Source: Bacillota bacterium (GTDB lineage Bacteria; Bacillota_I; Bacilli_A; Erysipelotrichales; Erysipelotrichaceae). From it: a stretch of DNA of 17,983 nt. The translations under genes were made by a program, and so were the position numbers. This document shows, in pieces, positions 1-8,329 of this stretch. The stretch is taken from positions 1 through 17,983 of the forward strand of contig JAEZBR010000036.1 of assembly GCA_023426935.1 (NCBI GenBank), given 5' to 3'. Under the pieces are notes generated by a model. The model saw only the letters and a program-made list of their open reading frames with translations. It ran no database searches and was not told where the DNA came from. The first letter of the stretch is position 1. Each line of letters begins with the position of its first letter.

Positions 1-91
1 TCCTCTTTTCTTTAACTGCAGTAACGAGCCGCAGTTCTAGATTATCAGAGTGAGGTCATCTTTTCTACTCATAGGTTTAACCTCTTCTATA

Positions 92-118
92 CCCCCTGAC
101 TATCAGGGGGTTTTGTTT
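92..118 (+). terminator. Rho-independent terminator for an upstream plus-strand gene
   Basis: A perfect 8-bp stem (CCCCCTGA, 92-99, with TCAGGGGG, 103-110) and a 3-base loop are followed on the plus strand by TTTTGTTT. The minus strand has no U tract here, so it serves a gene entering from the left. That gene lies mostly outside the window and only its possible tail (a stop at 38-40 or 51-53) could be present. Confidence 0.8.
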
Positions 119-120
119 AA

Positions 121-148
121 CAATAAACAAAGCTCCTCACGGAGCTTT
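121..148 (-). terminator. Rho-independent terminator of the Trk/KdpDE/ABC operon
   Basis: Arms AAAGCTCC (129-136) and GGAGCTTT (141-148) with a 4-base loop form a hairpin. On the minus strand it is followed by a T-rich tract (TTTGTTTATTG). It touches the stop codon of the last ABC gene, and with the plus-strand hairpin at 92-118 it forms a convergent terminator pair. Confidence 0.8.
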
Positions 149-1797
149 TATTCTGTCGCTAAATGAACTACTCGGCTATTCCCAATTGCCTGTAAGCGAT
201 GAGAGATTGACACAACAGTGCGTTTCTCGGAAGCCTTAATTAAAGCTTTTAAGACTAGCTGTTCCGTACCCGCATCAAGATTAGCCGTTATTTCATCCAA
301 TAATAAGATCGGAGGATTCGCCACTATAGCTCTAGCAATCGCCAATAACTGCCATTGTCCCTGCGACAATAAAGATTTAGTCATAATCGTATCTAATCCA
401 TCCGGCAGATTATTGATCGTTTCAGCTAACCCGACTACTTCCAAGGCATCATTTACCATCTGTTCGCTGATCTTGGGATCATCCAAAGTAATTTGTTGCC
501 GAAGATTTCCCGGAATCGCCCGGAACGATTGTTCCACATAGCCAAAAATCTGGCGTTTAAATCCATCAGGAATCTCATCTGCATGATGATCAAACACTAA
601 TACTTCACCTTTATCCGCGGAATATAAACCTAGAATCAATTTGAAAGCCGTACTTTTACCCGAGCCGGTTCGACCTAAGATGGTCACGAATTCTCCCGCC
701 TTAATCTCTAAGTTAAAATCTTGCAAAATCGGTTGACTTTCCCGATACGCAAAGTCAACATGCTTTAGTTTAATTAAAGCACCCTTAGGTTCTAAAAGTT
801 CTGAAAGTATTAACTTCTGGTCCTGAGGTTTCTTCTCTGGTTCCTTCATAAATTCATCGATGCGCTTTATACCCGCATAAGCGGATTGGATCGTCTGGAT
901 TTCCATTCCGATACTTTCTAGCGGAGTAAAGACTTTACTTACATATGCAATATTCGCCACAGCCGTTCCCACACTCATCCCAAACCAAACCTGCATCTGA
1001 CCCCCCATACCTGAAAGAATGATCATCAGCGCAACAATCAAAGCCGAGATCACGATAATGATTGGGGAGTAGATTGAATCATAGAAGTTCGTTTTGGCTT
1101 GAGCCCGATATCCCTCTTCGATATCGTTATTATACTTATCCTCGAAATAATCTTCGGCTTGGAACGTATGGATCATTCTAATCGTGCGGATTGTTTCGGG
1201 GACCCGGTTATTGACTTTTCCAATGGCTACCCGATGCGAAATCTGCGATTTTAACATCTTTTTCTGAATTATTCTGGTGATAAAAAAGATCACTGGGGTT
1301 ACTAAAATCATCAAGATTCCCAACCCGCTACTCTTGACCCAAATAATAATCAGAATCGAAACAACTTTACAGCAATCCGCAAAAATACCGATGATCCCGG
1401 AGGTAAATAATAATTCAATCGTATCGACATCGTTAACTAATCGGGAAGTCACGATGCCGGGTTGATTACGCGTATAGTAATCCGCCGGTAATTTAGTCAG
1501 TTTACCGACCATTAAGGTTCTTAGACTATGCGTGACTTTTTGGCCGAAAACCGTGATTGCCCCCTCTTTGCCGGCATCGGTAATCCCGGCTAAGGCAATA
1601 AATAGGAAATAGATTAAGGCCCAATAAATTCCGACCTCTTGTTTACCAACCAAGAGATTGACAATCCGTTCCAAAACTAACGGGGGGATTAGCGCTAAAA
1701 CAATCGAACCGATAATACTCAGTAACATGAAGACGATTAACCAAGGATATTTTTTAACGGTCGCTCTTAGTACCGTGAAAATACTATTGTTGTGCAT
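148..1797 (-). CDS. ABC exporter half-transporter, catalytic-site subunit (BmrD-like)
   Basis: This is a 549-residue half-transporter with an N-terminal membrane domain of about six helices (residues 15-300) and a C-terminal ATPase domain. Visible motifs are Walker A GRTGSGKST (375-383), a Q-loop VEQ, Walker B ILLLDE with the catalytic Glu at 502, and the switch His 533. The signature is LSQGQ instead of LSGGQ. The partner gene just upstream has the opposite defect, so the two should form a heterodimer with one consensus and one degenerate ATP site, as in the BmrC/BmrD and TM287/288 type. I chose ATG 1797 because AAAGCGGGTG lies 6 bases before it; longer in-frame starts lack a good site. It overlaps the upstream gene by 14 bases. 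The substrate cannot be read from sequence. Confidence 0.9.
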   Translation of the reverse strand: MHNNSIFTVLRATVKKYPWLIVFMLLSIIGSIVLALIPPLVLERIVNLLVGKQEVGIYWALIYFLFIALAGITDAGKEGAITVFGQKVTHSLRTLMVGKLTKLPADYYTRNQPGIVTSRLVNDVDTIELLFTSGIIGIFADCCKVVSILIIIWVKSSGLGILMILVTPVIFFITRIIQKKMLKSQISHRVAIGKVNNRVPETIRTIRMIHTFQAEDYFEDKYNNDIEEGYRAQAKTNFYDSIYSPIIIVISALIVALMIILSGMGGQMQVWFGMSVGTAVANIAYVSKVFTPLESIGMEIQTIQSAYAGIKRIDEFMKEPEKKPQDQKLILSELLEPKGALIKLKHVDFAYRESQPILQDFNLEIKAGEFVTILGRTGSGKSTAFKLILGLYSADKGEVLVFDHHADEIPDGFKRQIFGYVEQSFRAIPGNLRQQITLDDPKISEQMVNDALEVVGLAETINNLPDGLDTIMTKSLLSQGQWQLLAIARAIVANPPILLLDEITANLDAGTEQLVLKALIKASEKRTVVSISHRLQAIGNSRVVHLATE

Positions 1798-3532
1798 GCC
1801 AAGCACCCGCTTTCTGAATTTCATATAGATGGGCATATTCCGGAATCTGCTTCATTATTTCCTGATGATTACCCATGGTGATCTTACCGTTCTCTAACCA
1901 GATTACTTTATCCATCTTAGGAAATAAAGTTAACCGATGCGATAAAAGAATAATTATTCTTTCACCCTGCCATTCTCTTAGCTGTTTAAAGACTTTCTTT
2001 TCGCATTCTCCATCGACCGCCGCGAAGGGATCATCGAGGATTAAGATGGGACGGGGATGCGCTAAAGTTCGCGCTAATGCCAATCTTGACTGTTGACCTC
2101 CGGATAAACGGTTGCCGTTATTGCCAACCAAGGTATCTTCCTGCTGGGGCATTTCCATAACCTCTTGATCAAAATCGACTAAAGCCAAGTACTTATCCGC
2201 ATCATCTGTTTTTCCTAACAAGATGTTGTCTTTGATACTATCGCTGACTAATTCGCAATCGTGTCCTTCGTAAGCAAAAATTGAACTGATGGCTTTATAA
2301 TCATCCTTACTGATATCTTCATTCCCATAAATTATCTTTCCTTCATAAGGATATTCGTTCAAAAATAATTTACCTAAAGTCGATTTGCCGCAAGCAATTG
2401 GTCCGGTAATTCCGACCATCATTCCTTTATTTAACGAAAAAGAAAGATTTTCCAAGATCTTTGGCCCGCCAGGATAGTTAAAAGAAACATCCGAAGCCTT
2501 CAGTTCCTGCGGTTGTTTAGGCTCAATACTTTCATCCTTAACGACGGGTTTTAATAAAGGTTTGATTCTTTTCCAAGAAACTTGAGCTTGTTGAACTGAA
2601 TTAAACAGCTTCGCTGATTTGGAAGCTTTAACCGCAAGCTTCGCATATGCTGATAAGAAAGCAGTAAAGGCCGCAATATTCCAAGCCGTCCAACCGGTTC
2701 CCAAAACATTCTTACTTCCTAACCAGATAATGAAGATAACCGAAATCATCGCAATCACTTCATATAGCGGTTGCATTATCGAAACGATTATATTAGCGCG
2801 GATTGCTTTATGTTCGTAATCGTTTAAAGCTCCTTCATAATTCGCGTTACGCCGTAATTCACTTCCGGTCACCCGGTAACTTAACGCACCACTGACGCGA
2901 TCTAAAGAAAGCTCATTCAGTTTCCCAGCGCTGACTTTATATTCTTGATTACGGGTCACAACCGTCTTTTTAAGTCCCGTCGCTAATAAATAAGAAGCCG
3001 GAGATGCTAATAACGCAATAAAGGCTAAGCGATAATCATAGATAAATAATAAAACCGCATAAGAAACTAACGCGATCCCGGTATCGAAGATTTCGGTCGT
3101 AAACTTCCGCATTCCTTCGGCACAGGCATCCACATCCCCGATTGTTTTAGTCATTAAATCACCGGCGGAAGCATTCTCCAGCTCCGGTTTAGTTTTGTGA
3201 ACCAGATTATTATAGAGAATCAGTTTCATATTCCGATTTACATTGTTTGCGAAGACGCGAACATAATATCTTTTTAAATAGCGGGTCACTTGAACAATAA
3301 CATTGACGATTACGAAAACAATCGCCAGTAATACTAAACTTTCAAAAGTTTTCTTGCCGGAGATCTTATCACTTAAGCCCTGTGCCAGTTGACCTTCAAA
3401 CCACGGAATATAGGCTAAACCGACATTGTAAAGAATACCGGTTATCGTTACCAGAATCAGGTTACCTTTTTCTTTCGCGAAATACGAACTGATACGATCG
3501 GGATACTTGATTTTCTGGTAAGCGTTTTTCAT
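1784..3532 (-). CDS. ABC exporter half-transporter, degenerate-site subunit (BmrC-like)
   Basis: This 582-residue half-transporter has a membrane domain (about residues 22-300) fused to an ATPase domain. Walker A is GPIACGKST (377-385), the signature is canonical LSGGQ (476-480) and the switch His is at 532. Walker B ends in DD (500-501), with Asp replacing the catalytic Glu, and the usual Q-loop Gln region reads AYEGHD. Such changes mark the non-hydrolysing site of heterodimeric exporters. Its LSGGQ would complete the consensus site of the downstream subunit. Start ATG 3532 lies one base after the response-regulator stop, so the genes are co-transcribed and probably translationally coupled. 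It ends with TAG, showing that amber can terminate a full-length gene here. Confidence 0.9.
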   Translation of the reverse strand: MKNAYQKIKYPDRISSYFAKEKGNLILVTITGILYNVGLAYIPWFEGQLAQGLSDKISGKKTFESLVLLAIVFVIVNVIVQVTRYLKRYYVRVFANNVNRNMKLILYNNLVHKTKPELENASAGDLMTKTIGDVDACAEGMRKFTTEIFDTGIALVSYAVLLFIYDYRLAFIALLASPASYLLATGLKKTVVTRNQEYKVSAGKLNELSLDRVSGALSYRVTGSELRRNANYEGALNDYEHKAIRANIIVSIMQPLYEVIAMISVIFIIWLGSKNVLGTGWTAWNIAAFTAFLSAYAKLAVKASKSAKLFNSVQQAQVSWKRIKPLLKPVVKDESIEPKQPQELKASDVSFNYPGGPKILENLSFSLNKGMMVGITGPIACGKSTLGKLFLNEYPYEGKIIYGNEDISKDDYKAISSIFAYEGHDCELVSDSIKDNILLGKTDDADKYLALVDFDQEVMEMPQQEDTLVGNNGNRLSGGQQSRLALARTLAHPRPILILDDPFAAVDGECEKKVFKQLREWQGERIIILLSHRLTLFPKMDKVIWLENGKITMGNHQEIMKQIPEYAHLYEIQKAGAWHAQQ

Positions 3533-3533
3533 C

Positions 3534-4226
3534 TTATAGTTTCACCATCCGATAGCCGATGCCAATATGAGTCTGGATGAGTTTGACGCCTAAAGGAGTT
3601 TCAATCTTGTTTCGTAAAGAAGCCATGTATACTCTCATCGATTGTTCGTCCGAGGGTAAAGCATTGTTCCATACTTCCTTTAAGATAAAATTATGCGTTA
3701 AGACCCGACCGACATTTTTCGCCATGACCGACAATAATTTATATTCGATTGGTGTCAAATGAACCTCGGCATTATTAATATAGACCGTGTTGGCATTAAA
3801 ATCAATTTTAAGGCCGCCATTAGTAAAGAGCGGATCTTGTTTTCCTTCTTTCATATACTTTATGCGGCGATTTGCGACTCTGATTCGTGCCAGTAATTCA
3901 TCGACATTAAAAGGTTTAGTCAGATAATCATCCGCCCCAAGATCCAGTGCCTGAATTTTTTCATTGTCATCGCTTCTGGCGGAAACAACGATGATTGGTA
4001 AACTAGACCATTGACGAACTTTCTGAATAATCTCCGTACCGTCTAAATCCGGCAAACCCAAATCGAGAATCAGAATATCCGGAGTATGACTGGTCAATTC
4101 CAGCAACGCTTCTTTACCGGATTGGGCCGTGCGATAATGATACCCGGCAGATTCCAAAGCCAGAGAAATTAAGCTGCGAACCGGTCGATCATCCTCAACA
4201 ATCAAAACCGAAATATTAGTTTCCAT
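3534..4226 (-). CDS. KdpE-like OmpR-family response regulator
   Basis: The protein has 230 residues. The receiver domain has the acidic pocket EDD (11-13), phospho-acceptor Asp55 in LDLGLPDLDG, Ser82 and Lys104 (TKPF). A C-terminal winged helix (about 130-228) carries the OmpR pattern LTPIEYKLL and ends GIGYRMV. The layout and the IIVVSAR stretch resemble KdpE. It presumably receives phosphate from the KdpD-like kinase encoded 13 bases upstream. Its targets are probably the K+ operon itself, though no operator can be assigned. AAAGGGGG precedes the start. No kdpFABC genes occur in the window. Confidence 0.9.
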   Translation of the reverse strand: METNISVLIVEDDRPVRSLISLALESAGYHYRTAQSGKEALLELTSHTPDILILDLGLPDLDGTEIIQKVRQWSSLPIIVVSARSDDNEKIQALDLGADDYLTKPFNVDELLARIRVANRRIKYMKEGKQDPLFTNGGLKIDFNANTVYINNAEVHLTPIEYKLLSVMAKNVGRVLTHNFILKEVWNNALPSDEQSMRVYMASLRNKIETPLGVKLIQTHIGIGYRMVKL

Positions 4227-4239
4227 AAATCCCCCTTTA

Positions 4240-6201
4240 TTACTCCTTATTCATTAACGGTAATCTTAATTCAAAGATACAGCCCTGAGGTTTGTTATCC
4301 GCAATCTTTAGACTTCCCCCGTGGGCCGATGCAATTGTCCGACATAACGCCAACCCTAAGCCTAAACCGCGTCTGCCGTCTGATGATACCGGATCATGGA
4401 TGGTGTAAAACATCTCAAATACTTTTCCTTTTTCCGAATCGGGAATTCCCAATCCTCTATCCGCAACTTCAATCAACGCTTCATTCTTATCCAGTTTACT
4501 GGAAAGGATAATATCCTTATCCGTACCGGAATACTTCACTGCATTGTCAACTAAATTGACGAGCAGTTGAACAATCAAGGAAACATCCACATTAACGATC
4601 AATAAGCCCGAACTTTTTTCGACCTTCAGATTATGTCCTTTCAGATTAGAACTCATATGAGAAACGGTCGCATCGATAATATCGTTGACGTCCTGAGGCT
4701 GATTATGTAACTGGACGCGGCCGTCATCCATTCGCGTAATCGATAATAAGTTTTCGACTAATTGAATCAACCATTGCGAATCTTCGTAAATATCCGCATA
4801 GAGCTGCTGCTGGGCTTGGGGATCTTTAATTTCCCCCTTCATCAACATACTAGCCGAACCGGAGATCGAAGTGAGTGGAGTTCTTAAATCATGTGAAATC
4901 GAACGTAATAAATCGGATCGCAGCTGTTCCTGCTTAACTCTAAATGCATACTCTTCTTTGGACCGATTTAATTTCTCATTTTCTAACGCGACGGCACATT
5001 CACCTAACATCGCCAGTAATAGATTTACGTCAAACGGATCGATAGTTTCTTCATTATCGACTCGAATCCCAATGACCGCTGCGACTGCTTCACTCTCATT
5101 GATTCTGATGGTCAGATACCAGAAGGCTGCTTCACTGAAAATTCCGGTTGTAGCCCCTGCTTGGGTATTATTCTCTTTGACCCAATTCGCAACTTTATAC
5201 TCTTCGGATTTGTTCGCCAGTTGCGATAATGCTTCCGTTTCATCACCCAAAGGAAATAAACGCGGAGTATCTAATTGGTCATCTTTAAGCGGATAAAGAA
5301 TGATCGATCTTAATAATAATTTTTGAATTTGTAAAGTCGCTTCATTTAAGATGGCATCTTCACCGATCACGGATTGTAATCTCCGATTAGAGTTCAATAA
5401 CACTTCGGTTCGATAAGCATTCTGCGCATGTTGCTGGGCTTGTTTCTTTACTTGTCCAGTTAAAGAACTAGTCAGAAAAGCCGCGATGAACATAATGATT
5501 AAAGTTACCGGATAACCGGCTCCGTAAGACCGTAAAGAATATAGCGGAACCGTAAATAGAAAGTTAAACACCGAAACACTTAATAGCGACGATACTGCCC
5601 CGCAGACATAACCTTTGGTATAGAAGGATATTAGTAATACCGCAAGAATATACACGGTAATCAATGTCGCATCGGTAAAACCTAAATGATGAAACAGCAT
5701 ACAGACTAAAGAAGCTAAAGTTAATAAGCTTAATGAGATCACAATATCTTTGAATGAAGGAACTAAACTGTCCTTAGGGCTTTCGGGATCATAACTGGCC
5801 AACATTGTCGGAATGGTAATAACTTCGATGTTTGGGACTTTCCTTTGTAACCGTTTCGCCAAAACCATATAAGCCTCAAGCCGATTCCGGGGTTTTTGAC
5901 TGCGTCCAATCACAATCTTATCGATTTTGTGTTCTTTGGCATACTGACTGATCGCTTTTGCGGTGTCAAGACTTTTAATAATCGCCAATTGCACGCCTTG
6001 TTGCTTAGCGTAAGCGATATTATCTTTTAACTGCTTAGAATCCTGAGCAGAGAGATGAGAACTAGTCTGAACATAAACCGCAAAGAGATTTCCGCCCATA
6101 AAATCAGAAATCTGACTGGAGATTTTCAGCACTTTTTGACTAGTCAGGGAGGTAGAAACACAGGCTAAAATGTTTTCTTTCCTCGTAATGTCCTTAGCCA
6201 T
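4240..6201 (-). CDS. KdpD-like sensor histidine kinase lacking the N-terminal KdpD domain
   Basis: The protein has 653 residues; typical KdpD has about 890. It starts directly in a universal-stress-like (USP) domain (about 8-135, ending KIVIGRSQKPRN). It continues with a DUF4118 block of four membrane helices (about 153-248), a GAF-like region (about 270-410), HisKA with phospho-His437 (SISHDLRTPLTS) and a catalytic domain with N box NLVDNAVKYS, G1 DRGLGIP and G2 GLGLGLAL. The KdpD domain with its Walker motifs is absent, and no such ORF lies upstream. ATG 6201 was chosen because GGGAAAGGATGA precedes it; an upstream in-frame TTG lies inside that site. It is placed in a TrkH/TrkA operon and likely senses K+ status or turgor for that system. 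Confidence 0.9.
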   Translation of the reverse strand: MAKDITRKENILACVSTSLTSQKVLKISSQISDFMGGNLFAVYVQTSSHLSAQDSKQLKDNIAYAKQQGVQLAIIKSLDTAKAISQYAKEHKIDKIVIGRSQKPRNRLEAYMVLAKRLQRKVPNIEVITIPTMLASYDPESPKDSLVPSFKDIVISLSLLTLASLVCMLFHHLGFTDATLITVYILAVLLISFYTKGYVCGAVSSLLSVSVFNFLFTVPLYSLRSYGAGYPVTLIIMFIAAFLTSSLTGQVKKQAQQHAQNAYRTEVLLNSNRRLQSVIGEDAILNEATLQIQKLLLRSIILYPLKDDQLDTPRLFPLGDETEALSQLANKSEEYKVANWVKENNTQAGATTGIFSEAAFWYLTIRINESEAVAAVIGIRVDNEETIDPFDVNLLLAMLGECAVALENEKLNRSKEEYAFRVKQEQLRSDLLRSISHDLRTPLTSISGSASMLMKGEIKDPQAQQQLYADIYEDSQWLIQLVENLLSITRMDDGRVQLHNQPQDVNDIIDATVSHMSSNLKGHNLKVEKSSGLLIVNVDVSLIVQLLVNLVDNAVKYSGTDKDIILSSKLDKNEALIEVADRGLGIPDSEKGKVFEMFYTIHDPVSSDGRRGLGLGLALCRTIASAHGGSLKIADNKPQGCIFELRLPLMNKE

Positions 6202-6223
6202 TAAATCATCCTTTCCCAAAGGT

Positions 6224-6718
6224 CTAAGCCTTCTTTAACCTCTTAAATGTAATATAACACAAAACAGTGGTCAAAGTAATTAAGCCAACTGCTATATAAG
6301 GATAGTATGAAGGATAGGATATATCATTCGCTTTTCCCTTCGAAACCAATTCAACTGAACTGCCATGTACATCTAAATCGCCGCCGTGATCCTTGCAGGC
6401 TCTTTGAAAAATCCCGACAATTCGGATCCGGTCGCCACTAGTCTTATAATTTCCGGTCGTGGTAATCACGGCTGAAAGTTCTTTGGACATATAGATTCCA
6501 ATCGCACTGTTATTACCATCAGAGATATTAACCCAAACATCTTCCCCGCGATCTAAAATATCGCCAATAACTTCTCCTTCCAAGACAACTTCTTTTCCGT
6601 CATATTCCTTAGCATTTTCAATCAGATCATTGATAGATACTTCTTGCTGGGAAGCGTTGACTAAAGTCGCTGAGCTTAACAAAAGGACTGTTACTAAAAT
6701 AAAGAAGATTTTTTTCAT
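6224..6718 (-). CDS. Exported membrane-anchored OB-fold-like protein
   Basis: The protein has 164 residues. An N-terminal signal peptide (KK plus a hydrophobic stretch, cleavage likely near VNA-SQQ, about residue 23) is followed by a soluble domain of about 100 residues. That domain has the pattern EYDGKEVVLEGEVIGDI...WVNISDGNNSAIGIYM...DRIRIVGIF, typical of small OB-fold (tRNA_anti/bOB-like) domains. A C-terminal membrane helix (about 139-157) is capped by KRLKKA. The bulk should face outside. It starts on ATGA overlapping the trkH stop, with AAAGCGGGTG as ribosome site, so it is coupled to trkH. The function is unknown; position suggests an accessory to TrkH or the sensor kinase, which is inference. 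It ends with TAG. Confidence 0.8.
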   Translation of the reverse strand: MKKIFFILVTVLLLSSATLVNASQQEVSINDLIENAKEYDGKEVVLEGEVIGDILDRGEDVWVNISDGNNSAIGIYMSKELSAVITTTGNYKTSGDRIRIVGIFQRACKDHGGDLDVHGSSVELVSKGKANDISYPSYYPYIAVGLITLTTVLCYITFKRLKKA

Positions 6719-8223
6719 CGTCTAAACACCCGCTTTCTAACCTGACCGATTAAAGTCAAGACGGACAAAAATTCCAAACGCGCTAACCACATGATCACGA
6801 TATAAGAGATCTTATAGTAAGCGGGGGAAGAAACCGTTGTGATTCCGATACTAAGACCGACATTACCGGTCGCTGAAGCTCCTTCATATGCCGACTCAAC
6901 CAAACTATGTCCGGCTGACATTCCGATAAAAATCGAAAACGCAAACGTAACGATATAAAGTAAAACGATAACTGCGGTACTGCGTACTAAAGAATCAGTC
7001 AGAATAATATCCTTGATGTGATGAATTCGGGTGGTAAATACCCGTGATTCCGGCATCGTATATTTATTGATATCTTCTTTAATTGCTTTAAATAGGATTC
7101 CAATCCTTAAACCTTTAAACCCGCCGGCCGTCGAGCAGGCGCTACCACCCAGCAACATCGCAACCGTCATTCCGAATAACGCGATATCGCCCCATTCATG
7201 ATAAAGCTGTCTAGCATATAGTGACATGAAACCGGTGGTCGTATGTCCGGAGATCAATTGATAGAAACCTTTTCTGAACATCGCAATGAAATCCGGATAA
7301 ACATTGTTACGCATCAAACCGAAACAGACGACTAGGGTTAAAATCGTGACCGTGACTGTGAAGGAAACAATCTCGATATTATGTTTCATCTCTTTGCGTT
7401 TACCGGTCAATACCGCATAGTGTAAAGCAAAGTTGAAGGAACCGATCACAAAGAAGATGACGGTTGCGATCTCGTAGAAGAAACTATGGTAGTAAAGTAT
7501 ATTCTGCGACATCGGCGCAAATCCACCGGTACTCCAACCAGAGACAAAGATCCACAAACCATGCAAAATCGAACTTGATAACGGCATTCCGGCAACTAAA
7601 CCGGCAATACTCATTACAATCCAACCAACCCCTAAATAAATCAGACTGATTTTCCAAATGGCTCTGGAAGTATGAACGGCACTGGGCATTAGTTTTTCGT
7701 CCTTGGCCTCACCGACATAGATTTTATAGGTACTGGCTGTATCGTTGGTTAAGAAAACTAACGCTAAAACGACCATTCCCTGGCCGCCAATGTAAGTTAA
7801 GATAAACCGCCACATATTCAACCCGTTGGCCAAATGATCCAAATCCTGAATCAAGGTCAATCCGGTTGTCGTTAGGCCGCTCATGACATCGAAACAGGCA
7901 TCTAAGTAAGATAAATAATTTCCCGAGAAATAATAAGGCAACGCACATAACAACATTCCGATTAACCAAGCTCCGGCCGCAACTTGCATTCCTTCGCCCA
8001 AGCTTAGTCGAGCATGCCGATGCTTAGCACCTATATAAATAAAACCTAAACCAACTCCCAGCATAATGCAAAGGGAAATAATAAAGATGAAAACAAACTT
8101 CCATTCCTGATAGATTAAGGAAGTTGCTAACGCAATAGCTTCGGTTCCCGCTAAAACAACTAGGACACAGCCAATATAATAGAGAACCCCTAGGGCTCGT
8201 CCCTTCGTATCTTCTTGCATCAT
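6715..8223 (-). CDS. trkH: TrkH/KtrB-type potassium uptake channel subunit
   Basis: This integral membrane protein of 502 residues is the K+-conducting subunit. Four pore-loop filter segments are visible: GLTTTGLT (about 116-123), GWSTGGF (about 229-235), GHTTTGF (about 326-332) and SATGNVGLS (about 450-458). The conserved intramembrane-loop stretch GGSACSTAGGFKGLRI is at about 359-374. Length is near that of TrkH/KtrB proteins. Start is ATG 8223 (or the adjacent ATG 8220); a TTG further upstream extends into the small upstream gene and is unlikely. The two TrkA-like genes just upstream should supply the cytosolic gating ring, and the gene is coupled downstream through ATGA. Confidence 0.95.
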   Translation of the reverse strand: MMQEDTKGRALGVLYYIGCVLVVLAGTEAIALATSLIYQEWKFVFIFIISLCIMLGVGLGFIYIGAKHRHARLSLGEGMQVAAGAWLIGMLLCALPYYFSGNYLSYLDACFDVMSGLTTTGLTLIQDLDHLANGLNMWRFILTYIGGQGMVVLALVFLTNDTASTYKIYVGEAKDEKLMPSAVHTSRAIWKISLIYLGVGWIVMSIAGLVAGMPLSSSILHGLWIFVSGWSTGGFAPMSQNILYYHSFFYEIATVIFFVIGSFNFALHYAVLTGKRKEMKHNIEIVSFTVTVTILTLVVCFGLMRNNVYPDFIAMFRKGFYQLISGHTTTGFMSLYARQLYHEWGDIALFGMTVAMLLGGSACSTAGGFKGLRIGILFKAIKEDINKYTMPESRVFTTRIHHIKDIILTDSLVRSTAVIVLLYIVTFAFSIFIGMSAGHSLVESAYEGASATGNVGLSIGITTVSSPAYYKISYIVIMWLARLEFLSVLTLIGQVRKRVFRR

Positions 8224-8224
8224 A

Positions 8225-8329
8225 TTAACGTCCAAAGATCACACAGATCAATAAACCAATACCCATTAAAATAAGCGAATATAAAACCTCGGTTAAAATT
8301 CCTAAAATCGTATTTTTTGTATCTTTCAT
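8225..8329 (-). CDS. 34-residue single-helix membrane protein between trkA and trkH (KdpF-like size)
   Basis: A short ORF encodes 34 residues: a charged start (MKDTKNT) followed by a long hydrophobic helix (about residues 8-32, with GIGLLICVIF) and a terminal Arg. Its ATG overlaps the trkA stop as TAATG, and its TAA lies one base before the trkH start. It therefore fills the whole gap between the two genes and is likely translated by coupling. Size and topology recall KdpF, the small subunit of the Kdp pump, but sequence homology cannot be judged by eye. A role in stabilising or tuning TrkH is inference. It is short enough for ordinary annotation pipelines to miss. Confidence 0.7.
   Translation of the reverse strand: MKDTKNTILGILTEVLYSLILMGIGLLICVIFGR

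Noticed and set aside
1..53. 3' tail of a plus-strand gene at the left edge
   Set aside because: Two frames stop here (38-40 and 51-53) and neither short tail is recognisable; only the terminator at 92-118 supports such a gene.
3534..6201. Classical kdp locus
   Set aside because: The kinase and regulator resemble KdpD/KdpE, but no kdpA, kdpB or kdpC occurs; the transporter present is Trk type.
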